From Actinoallomurus sp040655075 (lineage in GTDB: Bacteria; Actinomycetota; Actinomycetes; Streptosporangiales; Streptosporangiaceae), in the NCBI RefSeq assembly GCF_040655075.1, contig NZ_JBFAJC010000003.1, forward strand, positions 310,001 to 374,000: DNA of 64,000 bases. Direction: 5' to 3'. The notes beneath the pieces were generated by a model that searched no databases, had not been told where the DNA came from, and worked only from the letters and a program-made list of their open reading frames with translations. The translations under genes and the position numbers were made by a program. Of this stretch, positions 26,289 through 35,420 are shown in pieces (the first letter of the stretch is position 1; the number at the start of each line of letters is the position of its first letter).

Positions 26289-27191
26289 TTAGCGGAGGCT
26301 TCCGGCGAGGATCCCGCTGCGCCAGAACCGCTGCAGCGAGATCATGAACAGCGCGAGCGGAACGATCGAGAGCAGCGAGCCGGTGACGACCATCGGCGTC
26401 ATGTTCTGCGCCCGCACCACTTCCTGGTTCCACGAGTACAGACCGAGGGTGACCGGGAAGGTCTTCTCGCCGCTGAGCATGAACAGCGGCAGGAAGAAGT
26501 TGTTCCAGATGGTGATGAAGTCGAGCATGAAGATGGTGATCGCGCCGGTGGTCATCAGCTTCAGCGCGATCGTGCCGAAGATGCGGAGTTCGCCGGCGCC
26601 GTCGATGCGGGCCGCCTCGATCAGTTCGTCCGGGACGCTGCTCTCGGCGTACACGCGACCCAGGTAGACGCAGTAGGGGTTGATGAAGCTGGGGATCAGC
26701 ACCGACCAGACGGTGCCGGTCAGGCCGATCTTGGTGAACACCAGGTACAGCGGCAGCGCGATCAGCGTGGTGGGCAGCAGCGAGGCGGCGATCGTGGTCG
26801 CGAACAGCGCGGCGCGCCCGCGGAACCGGTACTTCGCCATCCCGTAGCCGGCCGCGAGCGAGATCAGCGTCGCCCCGGCCGCGCCGACTCCGGCGTACAG
26901 GATCGAGTTGCCGATCCACCGTAGGTAGATGTGGTCGTGGTAGGTCAGCGTGTCCCGGACGTTCGCGCCCAGGTGGAAGTCGCCGGAGAACCACAGGCCG
27001 AACGACCCGTACAGGTCGGACAGGCCCTTGGTGCTCGACACCAGCAGCCACCAGACCGGCGCCACCGAGTAGAGCAGGAAGAGCACCATCAGGGCGGTGG
27101 TGAGCGCGACCGACCCGCGGGACGGGCGCACTCCGGTGGTGACGGGCGCCGGGCGGGTCCTGCGCCGCCCGAGCGCGGTCTGCGCCGTCAT
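26289..27191 (-). CDS. Sugar ABC transporter permease (MalG type)
   Basis: A 300-residue inner-membrane permease of the carbohydrate uptake (CUT1) class. Six transmembrane segments are visible (first at about 28-52), with the EAARIDGAGELRIFG loop, the EAA motif that touches the ATPase. It pairs with the upstream permease, whose stop overlaps its ATG by four bases (27188-27191). No ATPase gene is in the operon, so a shared MsiK-type ATPase probably serves it, as is usual in actinomycetes (established knowledge). Confidence 0.92.
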   Translation of the reverse strand: MTAQTALGRRRTRPAPVTTGVRPSRGSVALTTALMVLFLLYSVAPVWWLLVSSTKGLSDLYGSFGLWFSGDFHLGANVRDTLTYHDHIYLRWIGNSILYAGVGAAGATLISLAAGYGMAKYRFRGRAALFATTIAASLLPTTLIALPLYLVFTKIGLTGTVWSVLIPSFINPYCVYLGRVYAESSVPDELIEAARIDGAGELRIFGTIALKLMTTGAITIFMLDFITIWNNFFLPLFMLSGEKTFPVTLGLYSWNQEVVRAQNMTPMVVTGSLLSIVPLALFMISLQRFWRSGILAGSLR

Positions 27192-28171
27192 GCGGTGACC
27201 TTCCGGTTGGTGAGACGGTAGAAGACGAACGCGAGGATCCCGGTGACCACGGCGAGCACCGTGGACATGGCCGCGGCGTACTCGTAGTTGCTCTCCGCCG
27301 ATGCGGCGTTGTAGATCATCTGCATGGGCGTGAAGTCCTTGGAGATGGACTTCCAGCCGACCAGTCGCAGCACGAACGGCTCGGTGAGCAGTTGCAGCGC
27401 GTTGATGATGGAGAACATCCCGGTGAAGATCAGCACCGGCCGCAAGTTCGGGATCTTGATGGACCAGGCGATCCGCCGTTCGGAGGCGCCATCGATCCGC
27501 GCCGCCTCGTACAGCTCCCGGGGTATGGCCTGCAGCGCGGAGTAGATGAGGATCATGTTGAACCCGATCTGCTCCCAGACCAGCACGTTGCCCAGCGTGA
27601 GGTAGGTGGTGACGGGGCCGAAGAAGTCGATGGTGACCCCGGCGTGCCGCGCCGTGCTGTTGATCGGGCTGACCTCCGGGCTGTAGAGGTACAGCCAGAT
27701 GAGCGCGGCGACGACGCTCGGCACGACATACGGGACGAGGTAGCCCACCCGGAAGAGGCGGACGGCGCGGGCCGTGATGCCATCCAGTAGCAGCGCCAGG
27801 AGCAGCGCGAGACCCAGCATGACCGGAACCGCCACCGCCCCGAAGAGCGTCACCCGCAGCAGGCCCGTCCAGAACAGGCCGTCGTGGAAGACCTTGAGGA
27901 AGTTGCCGAGTCCGACGAAGACGCTGCGTGCCGGCCCGAATCCCAGCCCCGACCGCTGCTGCCGGTACAGGCCCCGGACGATCGTGTAGCCCACCGGGAT
28001 GACGTAGACCCCCAGGAAGCCCAGGATGTAGGGGACGGTGAACAGCAGGCCCTTCGTCGCACCCGTGCGGGAGCCCCGGGCTCGGCGCCCGAGGCGGGGC
28101 GCTCGGGGTGCCTCGCCGCGGGCCGCTTTCGGTGTGGTCGCCGGACGTCGCCGGTCCGCCTCGATGGCCAT
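27188..28171 (-). CDS. Sugar ABC transporter permease (MalF type)
   Basis: A 327-residue permease of the CUT1 class with six to seven hydrophobic segments from about residue 43 and an EAA loop YEAARIDGASERRIAW. A basic, proline-rich cytoplasmic N-terminus (1-40) precedes the first helix. ATG at 28171 is 2 bases after the binding-protein stop (28174), so the two are translationally linked; the frame upstream of this ATG only overlaps the binding-protein gene. It forms the heterodimer with the downstream MalG-type permease. Confidence 0.92.
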   Translation of the reverse strand: MAIEADRRRPATTPKAARGEAPRAPRLGRRARGSRTGATKGLLFTVPYILGFLGVYVIPVGYTIVRGLYRQQRSGLGFGPARSVFVGLGNFLKVFHDGLFWTGLLRVTLFGAVAVPVMLGLALLLALLLDGITARAVRLFRVGYLVPYVVPSVVAALIWLYLYSPEVSPINSTARHAGVTIDFFGPVTTYLTLGNVLVWEQIGFNMILIYSALQAIPRELYEAARIDGASERRIAWSIKIPNLRPVLIFTGMFSIINALQLLTEPFVLRLVGWKSISKDFTPMQMIYNAASAESNYEYAAAMSTVLAVVTGILAFVFYRLTNRKVTA

Positions 28172-28173
28172 GG

Positions 28174-29487
28174 TCAGCCGGCCACCACGTTGATGCCCTG
28201 GGACTTCAGGTCGCCGACGACGAACCGCTGCATCTCGTTCAGCATGTCGGTGACCTTCATCTGGCCCGACAGCACCTTGGGCCAGTAGGTCTGCATCTTC
28301 TGGTACATGGTCGCGTAGTCCGGGCCGAACTCCCAGGCGGCGTTGACCTGGCCGGCGGCGGTCGTGATGACCTGGGCGGCGTCGTCCTGCGGGATCATCT
28401 TCTTGGGGGCCAGGCCGGTGACGTACGGCGTCACGTCCTTGAGCGCGGGGAACAGGCCCGATCCAGAATTGGGGTCGGCCAGCGCTGTCACCGGGGCCTT
28501 GTCGCTGCCCAGCCAGGCGGCGAACTTCACGGCCTGCTGCGTGTCCTTGCAGCCCTTGTAGACGGTGACGCCACGGTAGCCGCTGTCGGTCGAAGACTGA
28601 CCGGCCGCATACTGCGGGACGGTGGTGACGGCCCACTTGCCGTCCGACTTCGGGAACGACTTGGCGTAGATCGGAAGCTGCCACGTCGAGGTGGTCATCG
28701 AGAGGGTGCCGCCCTCGTCCCACGTCTTCCACACGCCCGGGTCGGAGTAGGACACAGAGGACAGCAGCTTCTCGTCGACGAACTGCTGCAGGACGTTCGC
28801 GGCCTTCAGGCTCTCCGGGGAGGTGAAGGTCACCTGCCAGCCGTTGCCGGACTGCTTGTACCAGGTGCCGCCGGCCTCCCACACCAGGCCCACGAAGCCG
28901 CTGGGGTCCTCCGGCGCGTAGTTCATCATCGTGAGCTTGGGGTTCGCGGCTCGCAGCTTCTTGCCGTCGGCGATGAACTCGTCCCACGTCTTCGGCGGGG
29001 TCAGGCCGTACTTCTTGTACAGGTCGGTGCGGTAGGCGAAGAAGTTGGGCGAGGCCGACAGCGGCAGGGCGTACGTGGTGCCGCCGGGGCTCATCGCCTT
29101 CCACGCCGGGGCGGTGAACAGGTTCTGGTACGTGCTCGCGTACTTGGTGATGTCCTGGACCAGCCCCTGGGAGGCGAAGGTGACCAGGTGCTCGGCGTCG
29201 GTCTGGCCGACGCAGGGACCGTTCCCGGCCTTCACCGCCGCCGCGATCTTCTGATAGTCGGGGTAGCCGAGCGTGACCTTGGTGAACTTGACCTGAATGT
29301 CGGGGTGGGCGGCGTTCCACGCCGCGGTCTGCTTGGCCAGGCCCTCGGCCTCCCCCCAGAACGTGAGAGTCGCGGGGCCGCTCGCCTTGGGCGAGTCCGA
29401 ACCACCGCCACCGCAGCCCGCCAGGGCCGCGGCGAGCGCGCAGATGGCGGCGACCGTTCCGGCGCGGCCCTTGACTGTCGTGCGCAT
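28174..29487 (-). CDS. Extracellular sugar-binding lipoprotein
   Basis: A 437-residue solute-binding protein of the CUT1 family. The signal ends in LAGC (C25), followed by a Gly/Ser linker and the family opening ATLTFWGEAEGLAKQ. Later segments TYALPLSASPNFFAYRTDLYKK, TWDEF and the GYRGVTVYKGCKDTQQAVKFAAWL portion fit oligosaccharide-binding proteins. ATG at 29487 has AGGAGG 5 bases upstream. It is the first gene of a six-gene operon (binding protein, two permeases, a 980-residue exported protein, GH43, alginate-lyase-family), with a LacI-type operator 42 bases before the start. Confidence 0.92.
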   Translation of the reverse strand: MRTTVKGRAGTVAAICALAAALAGCGGGGSDSPKASGPATLTFWGEAEGLAKQTAAWNAAHPDIQVKFTKVTLGYPDYQKIAAAVKAGNGPCVGQTDAEHLVTFASQGLVQDITKYASTYQNLFTAPAWKAMSPGGTTYALPLSASPNFFAYRTDLYKKYGLTPPKTWDEFIADGKKLRAANPKLTMMNYAPEDPSGFVGLVWEAGGTWYKQSGNGWQVTFTSPESLKAANVLQQFVDEKLLSSVSYSDPGVWKTWDEGGTLSMTTSTWQLPIYAKSFPKSDGKWAVTTVPQYAAGQSSTDSGYRGVTVYKGCKDTQQAVKFAAWLGSDKAPVTALADPNSGSGLFPALKDVTPYVTGLAPKKMIPQDDAAQVITTAAGQVNAAWEFGPDYATMYQKMQTYWPKVLSGQMKVTDMLNEMQRFVVGDLKSQGINVVAG

Positions 29488-29521
29488 GAGGCCTCCTGGG
29501 CGTCCATGCTGGATGCTGAGA

Positions 29522-29537
29522 TAGAAAACGCTTGCTG
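29522..29537. promoter_or_regulatory. LacI-type operator C (transporter operon)
   Basis: TAGAAAACGCTTGCTG, CG-centred, left half identical to operator B. Centre is about 42 bases before the binding-protein start. Confidence 0.7.
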
Positions 29538-29721
29538 TGGAATGTACGGCCGCCGCTGGCACTCCCACAAGAGGTTGGCGGCAGGGATGTTGCGCCGAGG
29601 TTTCGCGAGGGTTTCCTCCTATCCTCCTGAACAGGTAACACGCAATGGTGTCCGTCGCATCGGCGAGTCCGTACGTCTCCGCCGGCCAGTGATTGACCCG
29701 TCCGCCAACGCTCGCCTAACG

Positions 29722-29737
29722 TAGAAACCGTTTTCTA
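29722..29737. promoter_or_regulatory. LacI-type operator D (dehydrogenase promoter)
   Basis: TAGAAACCGTTTTCTA, exact reverse complement of operator B. Centre is 29 bases before the dehydrogenase ATG. Confidence 0.8.
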
Positions 29738-29758
29738 TTCGATCGTGGAGAGTGATCT

Positions 29759-30766
29759 ATGGCCGATCGGCCCAAGGCCCTGTTCACCATGCATGCGCGG
29801 TACCTGTCCCAGCTGTTCCCGGCACCGCTCATGGACCGCCTGGAGAAGCTGGTGGACATCGATCCGTCGCTCGTGGCTCAGCGGTTCGACCAACCGGAAG
29901 TCGCCCTGGCCCTGGCCGATGCCGAGATCATGATCACCGGGTGGGGCTCCCCCCGTGTGGACCGCGCCGTCCTCGCCGCCGCCCCGCGGCTGCGCGCGGT
30001 CGTGCACGCCGCGGGCACCGTGCGCCACCTGATCGATGACGCCTGCTGGGAGCGTGGCCTGCTGGTCTCCAGCGCGGCGCAGGCCAACGCGTTGCCCGTC
30101 GCGGAGTACACCGTGGCCGCAGTCCTGCTGGCCGGCAAGGGCGTGTTCGACGCGCGGGAGCGCTACCGCGCCGATCCCGCATTCCGCCGCCGGGAGGAAG
30201 ACCCGGCCGCGGGCAACTACGGGCGCCGGGTCGGCCTCATCGGAGCCTCTCGGGTGGGCCGCCGGGTGCTCGAGTTGCTCCGCCCCTACGACCTGGCCCT
30301 CACGCTCGCCGACCCGTACCTGGACGCCGCCGAGGCGGCCCGGCTCGGCGCGGAGCTGCTGCCACTGGACGAACTGCTGCGCACCAGCACGATCGTCAGC
30401 ATGCACGCTCCGGACATCCCGCAGACCCGGGGACTGCTCGACCGGCGGCGCCTGGCCCTGATCCCGGACGGAGGCATGCTGATCAACACCGCTCGAGGGG
30501 CCCTCGTCGACCATGACGCGCTGATCGCCGAGCTGGTCACCGGCCGGATCAGTGCGGTCCTCGATGTCACCGATCCCGAACCGCCACCCGCCGACTCGCC
30601 CCTCTTCCACATGCCCAACGTCTTCCTCACTCCCCACGTCGCGGGCTCGATGGGCAACGAGTTGGAGCGGCTCGGCAGGAGCGCGGTCGAGGAGATCGAA
30701 AGGTTGACGGATAGACGACCACTGGCCCACCCGGTGACCCAGAGCGATCTGGAACGCGTCGCCTGA
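29759..30766 (+). CDS. D-isomer-specific 2-hydroxyacid dehydrogenase
   Basis: A 335-residue NAD(P)-dependent dehydrogenase. The nucleotide-binding domain starts near 150 with VGLIGASRVGRRVLELL, followed by catalytic arginine in NTARGALVDHDAL, the DVTDPEPPP segment (catalytic Glu) and LTPHVAGS (catalytic His). It interconverts a 2-hydroxyacid and 2-ketoacid in the cytoplasm. ATG at 29759 follows GGAGAG and an operator of the LacI type. Given the lyase and hydrolase genes next door it may act on a uronate-derived keto acid, but the substrate is not shown by sequence. Confidence 0.88.
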   Translation: MADRPKALFTMHARYLSQLFPAPLMDRLEKLVDIDPSLVAQRFDQPEVALALADAEIMITGWGSPRVDRAVLAAAPRLRAVVHAAGTVRHLIDDACWERGLLVSSAAQANALPVAEYTVAAVLLAGKGVFDARERYRADPAFRRREEDPAAGNYGRRVGLIGASRVGRRVLELLRPYDLALTLADPYLDAAEAARLGAELLPLDELLRTSTIVSMHAPDIPQTRGLLDRRRLALIPDGGMLINTARGALVDHDALIAELVTGRISAVLDVTDPEPPPADSPLFHMPNVFLTPHVAGSMGNELERLGRSAVEEIERLTDRRPLAHPVTQSDLERVA

Positions 30767-30895
30767 GCGACCCCCCGGGCAAGCCGCCGTCGGCATCGCC
30801 CCTCGGCGCCGCGTCGGCGAGGTCGCCGTCCGCCCGCCGTGTGCGGCCTGTACCAATAGCATGACGGTGGACAGTCCGGCACGCGGGGAGGATCG

Positions 30896-31963
30896 ATGGC
30901 GAGGCGTTCGGCCGCCGAGGGTGAATCGCTTCAACGTCGTACGATCAAGGACGTGGCGGCTCGTGCGGGAGTGTCTCCGGCGACGGTCTCGCGGGTCATC
31001 GGGGGCACCTATCCGGTCGCGACGGCCACGCGCGCCCGGGTACGGCGGGCGATGCGTGAGCTGGACTATGTCATCAACGCCAACGCCCGCGCGCTGGCCG
31101 TGGCCACCTCCAACACGGTCGCCTTCGTTGTCAACGACATCACCGGGCCGTTTTTCGCCCACATCGCCCGTGGTGTGGAGGAGCAGGCCACCGCCGAGGG
31201 CAGGTTGTGCCTGGTCTGCACGACCCACGGGGATGCCGGCCGTGAGCTCGCCGTGATCAACTTGATGCGGGAACAGCGCGCCGAGGCGGTGATCCTGGTC
31301 GGTGGCGTGCCGGAGACCCCGGAGTATCTCCAGCGCATGGTCACGCTCGCTCATTCGCTGGAGGCGAGCGGTTCTCGCCTGGTCCTGTGCGGGCGGCCCG
31401 CTCTGGAGGCGGACGTCCCCCAGACCGTCGTGGAGTATGACAACGAAGGCGGTGCGTTCGCGCTGACCAGTTACCTGTTGTCGATCGGCCACGAGCGCAT
31501 CGTGCTGCTGGGAACGGTGGCCGGCATGCCGACCTCCACCGCCCGTGTGCACGGTTACGAACGCGCGCTGGCCGGGCGCGGACTGACCGCCGAGGCGGAG
31601 CTGATGGTCAAGGGCACCTTCACCCGTGAGTTCGGGTACGCCGCGACACGCGATCTGCTCGACCGCAAGGTCGCCTTCAGCGCCATCTTCGCCATGACCG
31701 ACATGGTGGCCGCCGGTGCGCTGTTCGCACTGCGCGAGGCGGGGGTCGGCGTACCCGACGACGTCTCGGTCGTGGGTTATGACGACATCCCCCTCGCCGA
31801 GGACCTCTACCCCCCACTGACCACCGTGCACGTGCCCCATGAGGAACTCGGCCGCGCCGCGGTCCGGATGGCGCTGCAGCGCAGCGAGCACCCCAGCGGC
31901 CAGTACCTGAAGATGGGCACCCACGTCGTCATCCGCGACTCCGCCGGCCCCCCGCGAACCTGA
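30896..31963 (+). CDS. LacI-family transcriptional regulator
   Basis: A 355-residue LacI/GalR repressor. The helix-turn-helix (TIKDVAARAGVSPATVSRVI, about 16-35) and hinge (LAVATSNTVAF) are followed by the periplasmic-binding-type sensor domain, with VGYDDIPLAEDLYPPLTTVHVP near the end. It starts at the ATG at 30896 with GGGGAGG upstream. It lies next to the sugar locus, and the four CG-centred 16-base palindromes at the locus promoters are the type this family binds; no such site is seen at its own promoter. The likely inducer is a sugar derived from the polymer. Confidence 0.93.
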   Translation: MARRSAAEGESLQRRTIKDVAARAGVSPATVSRVIGGTYPVATATRARVRRAMRELDYVINANARALAVATSNTVAFVVNDITGPFFAHIARGVEEQATAEGRLCLVCTTHGDAGRELAVINLMREQRAEAVILVGGVPETPEYLQRMVTLAHSLEASGSRLVLCGRPALEADVPQTVVEYDNEGGAFALTSYLLSIGHERIVLLGTVAGMPTSTARVHGYERALAGRGLTAEAELMVKGTFTREFGYAATRDLLDRKVAFSAIFAMTDMVAAGALFALREAGVGVPDDVSVVGYDDIPLAEDLYPPLTTVHVPHEELGRAAVRMALQRSEHPSGQYLKMGTHVVIRDSAGPPRT

Positions 31964-32207
31964 CCACGGCCTCGCCGACCCGGCCCCCTCGGGAATTCAG
32001 CATCCGATGCTCCCGGGATTCACCGTCCCGGACGGACAGCGGGTCTGGTGGGCGGACGGGGAAAGGGTCCGTCGGGTGACGGGCTGGGGTTGATCAAGCT
32101 GCGTTGGCGCGGGCCGCCGCGGCCGTGGCCTCGGCGCGCTCGGCGGCCTGGCCGCCACCGTGCCGGGCTGGGTGCCGGCTCCGAAGTGCCGGCACCCTGC
32201 CCTCGCC

Positions 32208-32543
32208 TTAGGGCTTGACGTGGTTCTCGGTGTCGTCGGCGTGGAACGTGCAGGTGTTCTCGTAGTGGAAATTGCCACCGTTGTCCCACAGCCAGCCGCT
32301 GTAGGCCCACGCTGACCAGGAGCAGTGGGTGATGAGTTCGACGTGGCCCGCGCCACCGGAACAGTCCAACATCCCTCGTCGGCCGCCGTCGGTACCGGAA
32401 TGGCAAACCGGCAGGGAATTGGGCCGGACGGTCGCGTCCGCCGGTGTGGCGAGTGCCATGCCGGCGCCCAGCCCAAGGACGACGGCCGCCGTCCCGAGCA
32501 GCGTCCTGCGGTTCCTGCGGCGACGTTGGTCTGAGCTGTTCAT
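32208..32543 (-). CDS. Small secreted protein, unknown function
   Basis: A 111-residue protein with an N-terminal basic region and a hydrophobic signal (residues 14-36, cleavage after ADA). The mature part is rich in Trp, His and Cys (HCSWSAWAYSGWLWDNGG, YENTCTFHADD), with four cysteines that may form disulfides. ATG at 32543 has GAAGGAGG 5-6 bases upstream. The size and the cysteine/tryptophan pattern recall small secreted proteins of the DUF6355 type, but I would not press that. It stands alone between the LacI gene and a gene-poor stretch. Confidence 0.62.
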   Translation of the reverse strand: MNSSDQRRRRNRRTLLGTAAVVLGLGAGMALATPADATVRPNSLPVCHSGTDGGRRGMLDCSGGAGHVELITHCSWSAWAYSGWLWDNGGNFHYENTCTFHADDTENHVKP

Positions 32544-33108
32544 GCAGCCTCCTTCTTTCGGTAGCGGATCCGCATCCGCCCGTCATCTCGACCTTCACAT
32601 GCCGGGACGCGCGTTCAGGAGGTCGATTTCGCGCAGGTTTCGGTCAGGGCCGAATGCCTAACTGACCACCGGCCTGATCAACAACGCGGTACTCAACCCA
32701 CAGCCGGCCCGGCACAAGGGGTGGCTTGGGTCGCCGCGGGGGCGGGGGCGGGGACCGTGGCGAGCAGCAGCCCGGCCGCCGCCACGCCTCCTGCAGCTTT
32801 GGCGAGAAGACGGCCGGGCGCGGTGCGGCCAAGTCGGGGGCGGCGGTATGTATGCGCTCTCCCATGTTGTGGTGATGGATCTGCGTGTGCGCTCCGAGAA
32901 TACGACTACGGGGCTCATTTTCGTGACTACTCTTCGATGTTGTGTGGCGTGGGAGAGGTTTGTCGGCGGCTGATTCGGACCGTCGGAAACTCCGGTCATT
33001 ACTAATCTCGTAACCACTCGTCAGTTATGTCCGTACAATGGACGGTCCCCCTGTGCGGTGCCATGACTCCTCCACAGCATGTGATCTGGCCTCCTATGCT
33101 CAGCGCTA
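32544..33108. other. Gene-poor stretch
   Basis: No gene is supported over about 560 bases. On the minus strand (about 32700-32830) one frame reads GGVAAAGLLLATVPAPAPA, like an export signal followed after some 15 residues by a stop, and may be a relic of a secreted protein. The region 32860-33010 has unusually low GC for this window. Confidence 0.4.
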
Positions 33109-33381
33109 GTGTTTCTACGCCTCCTGTATCGGCTGATGGTCCGGTTGTTCGGCTGGTTGACGCTGCTCGCGCGAAGCGACGCTTCCAAGGGGGTGGAGAT
33201 CTTGGTGCTGCGTCACGAGGTCGCCGTCTTGCGCCGTCAGGTCGCCCGGCCGAGACCGGACTGGGCCGATCGGGCGTTGCCGGCCGCGCTGGCGCGGTTG
33301 CTGCCCACGTGGCTTCGGCTCCGTCGGATCGTGACGCCGGGCATTTTGTTGGCCTGGCACCGCCGACTGGTCACCAAGCAC
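33109..33381 (+). pseudogene. N-terminal fragment of an integrase-type transposase
   Basis: From GTG at 33109 the frame reads MFLRLLYRLMVRLFGWL, then EILVLRHEVAVLRRQVARPRPDWADRA, RLRRIVTPGILLAWHRRLVTK and stops resembling anything. This is the N-terminal part of an actinobacterial rve-core transposase, of which about 90 residues remain; the DDE core that should follow is missing. It is the only transposon trace I see in this part of the window. Confidence 0.7.
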
Positions 33382-33583
33382 TCATCAGGACCAGCATCCG
33401 CTGTTTTGGCACCGCGCAGGGTAGTGGACAGCACGGTGCCCTTCGGTACATACAGGAAGATGCGGCACGCTCCACGGTGAGCGGTGACGGCTGCCGTGGA
33501 GTGGAGCAGCCCGTGGAACGAGCCGCCCCACCACCCGGCCGACGGGCCCAGGAGCCACGCCGGCCGGGGTGAGGGGAGCGGTG

Positions 33584-35188
33584 TCAGGCGAGGGCGACCA
33601 GGTCGCGGTAGTCCTCGCTCCACAGGTCCTCGTCCGCGTCCGGCAGCAGCAGGACGCGGCCGGGGCGGAGGGCGTCGATGGCGCCCTCGTCGTGGGTGAC
33701 CATCACGATCGCGCCGGGGTAGGAGCCGACGGCAGCCAGGACCTCGTCGCGGGAGGCGGGGTCGAGGTTGTTGGTCGGCTCGTCTAGGAGCAGCACGTTG
33801 GCTCCGGAGTGGACCAGCCCGGCCAGTGCCAGACGAGTCTTCTCCCCGCCGGAAAGCACCCCGGCGTGCTTGTCGGCGTCGTCCCCGCTGAACAAGAACG
33901 CGCCCAGGACCCGCCTTGCTTCTCCATTCGTCAGGTGAGGCGCGGCGTCCGACAGGTTCTGCCGGACCGTACGGGCGGGGTCGAGGGTGTCGTGCTCCTG
34001 GGCGAAGTAGCCCAGCCGCAGCCCGTGCCCGTGCACCACCCGTCCGGCATCCGGGCGCTCCTTGCCAGCCAGGAGGCGCAGCAGGGTGGTCTTGCCCGCG
34101 CCATTGAGGCCGAGCACGACCAGGCGACTACCCCGGTCCACGGCAAGATCGACGCCGTTGAGGACCTGGTGGCCGTCGTAGGACTTGGCCAGGCCAACCG
34201 TGCCGAGCGGCATCCGGCCGCACGGCTCTGGTTCGGGCAGCCGGATCCGGGCCACCTTCTCGGTCCGGCGGGCCGGTTCCAGCTCTGCGAGCATGCGGTC
34301 CGCGCGACGGGTCATGCTGCGGGCCATGACCGCGGTGGCCGAGCGGGCCTTCATCTTGTCCGCCTGGGCGTGCAGGGCGGCGGCCTTGCGCTCGGCGTTC
34401 GCCCGCTCCCGCTCGCGCCGTCGCCGGTCCGCCTCACGCTGGGTCAGATACACGGCCCAGCCGGTGTTGTGAAGGTCGATCGTCGCGCGGGTGGCGTCCA
34501 GGTGGAAGACCCGGTTGACGACCTCGGCGAGCAGAGCGGTGTCATGGCTGATCACCACCAGGCCGCCCTGGTGGCCTTGGAGGAAGGTGCGCAGCCAGGT
34601 GACGGAATCGGCGTCCAGGTGGTTGGTCGGCTCGTCCAGCAGCAGCGCACCGTCGTGCCCGGCGAACAGGATCCGTGCCAGATCCACCCGGCGCCGCTGC
34701 CCGCCCGAGAGATTGCCGACCGGCTCGGTCAGCACCCGCTCGGGGAGGCCAAGCCCGGCCGCCACGCGGGCGGCCTCGGCTTCGGCCGCGTACCCGCCGC
34801 CGGCCTGGAAAGCCACCTCGGCACGGCTATAGGCGCGCATCGCCCGCTCCAGCGCGGCGGGCCCGGCCGCCGCAGCCATCGCGGCCTCAGCCGTACGCAG
34901 CCGTTCCAGCGCCGCATCCAGGCCACGGGCGGACAGGATCCGGTCGGTGACCGTCACGGCCGGGTCGGCGGCGCGGGAGTCCTGCGCAAGGAACCCAACC
35001 GTGCCGGTACGGATGATCGTCCCGGCGGCAGGCTTCGCCCTGCCCGCGAGGGCGGTCATCAAGGTGGTCTTGCCCGCGCCGTTGCGGCCGACGAGGCCGA
35101 TGCGGTCGCCGGGGGAGACGGTGAAGGAGAGGTTCGAGAGCAGCAGGCGGGCACCCGCGCGCAGCTCGACATCGCGAACAGTAATCAT
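33584..35188 (-). CDS. ABC-F ATPase (ribosome protection type)
   Basis: A 534-residue ABC-F protein with two ATPase cassettes and no membrane part. Walker A: GRNGAGKTT (N-terminal) and GLNGAGKTT (second cassette); signatures LSGGQRRR and LSGGEKTR; Walker B DEPTNHLD and DEPTNNLD. A charged 70-residue P-site-tRNA interaction linker (READRRRRERERANAERKAA) joins them. Proteins like this act on stalled ribosomes, and several give resistance to drugs that bind the exit tunnel or peptidyl-transferase centre. ATG at 35188 is preferred (GGAG 8 bases upstream); the frame upstream extends to a GTG at 35221 and may include a short leader. Confidence 0.93.
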   Translation of the reverse strand: MITVRDVELRAGARLLLSNLSFTVSPGDRIGLVGRNGAGKTTLMTALAGRAKPAAGTIIRTGTVGFLAQDSRAADPAVTVTDRILSARGLDAALERLRTAEAAMAAAAGPAALERAMRAYSRAEVAFQAGGGYAAEAEAARVAAGLGLPERVLTEPVGNLSGGQRRRVDLARILFAGHDGALLLDEPTNHLDADSVTWLRTFLQGHQGGLVVISHDTALLAEVVNRVFHLDATRATIDLHNTGWAVYLTQREADRRRRERERANAERKAAALHAQADKMKARSATAVMARSMTRRADRMLAELEPARRTEKVARIRLPEPEPCGRMPLGTVGLAKSYDGHQVLNGVDLAVDRGSRLVVLGLNGAGKTTLLRLLAGKERPDAGRVVHGHGLRLGYFAQEHDTLDPARTVRQNLSDAAPHLTNGEARRVLGAFLFSGDDADKHAGVLSGGEKTRLALAGLVHSGANVLLLDEPTNNLDPASRDEVLAAVGSYPGAIVMVTHDEGAIDALRPGRVLLLPDADEDLWSEDYRDLVALA

Positions 35189-35383
35189 GAGATGACGCTC
35201 CGAGAAAGCAAAAAGACACACTTCTGGCGTGGAAGCGGGTCCTCAGCTAGGAGACTCGGGGCGTAGACATGCCTCTACGGTAACAGGCGGCTCACCCCTC
35301 CTGGCCGGCTTCGCCGTAGCACTCGGGAAAAGCCGGGCGGATATGGGCGGGACTCCGGCCGATCATTAGCACCCGAAACCGAA

Positions 35384-35414
35384 ATGCAGGCCAGGCGCAT
35401 GGCCTGACCTGCAT
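35384..35414 (-). terminator. Terminator downstream of the tRNA-like remnant
   Basis: 13-base stem (35384-35396 with 35402-35414, one G-T pair) and 5-base loop; on the minus strand it is followed by a short T-run. It lies some 10 bases past the 3' CCA of the tRNA remnant, the usual place for a tRNA terminator. Confidence 0.6.
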
Positions 35415-35420
35415 TGATGT

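Noticed and set aside
26260..27051. N-terminal extension of the 980-residue protein to 1244 residues
   Set aside because: The extension overlaps the permease gene in another frame, while the ATG at 26259 has both a ribosome site and a Tat signal.
28172..29641. Extension of the MalF-type permease to 817 residues
   Set aside because: It covers the binding-protein gene in another frame; the ATG at 28171 sits right after that gene's stop.
29735..31924. Minus-strand frame over the dehydrogenase and LacI genes
   Set aside because: Antisense shadow; no motif or signal.
32721..33005. 94-codon plus-strand frame in the gene-poor stretch
   Set aside because: No ribosome site, weak third-position GC in the second half, no family.
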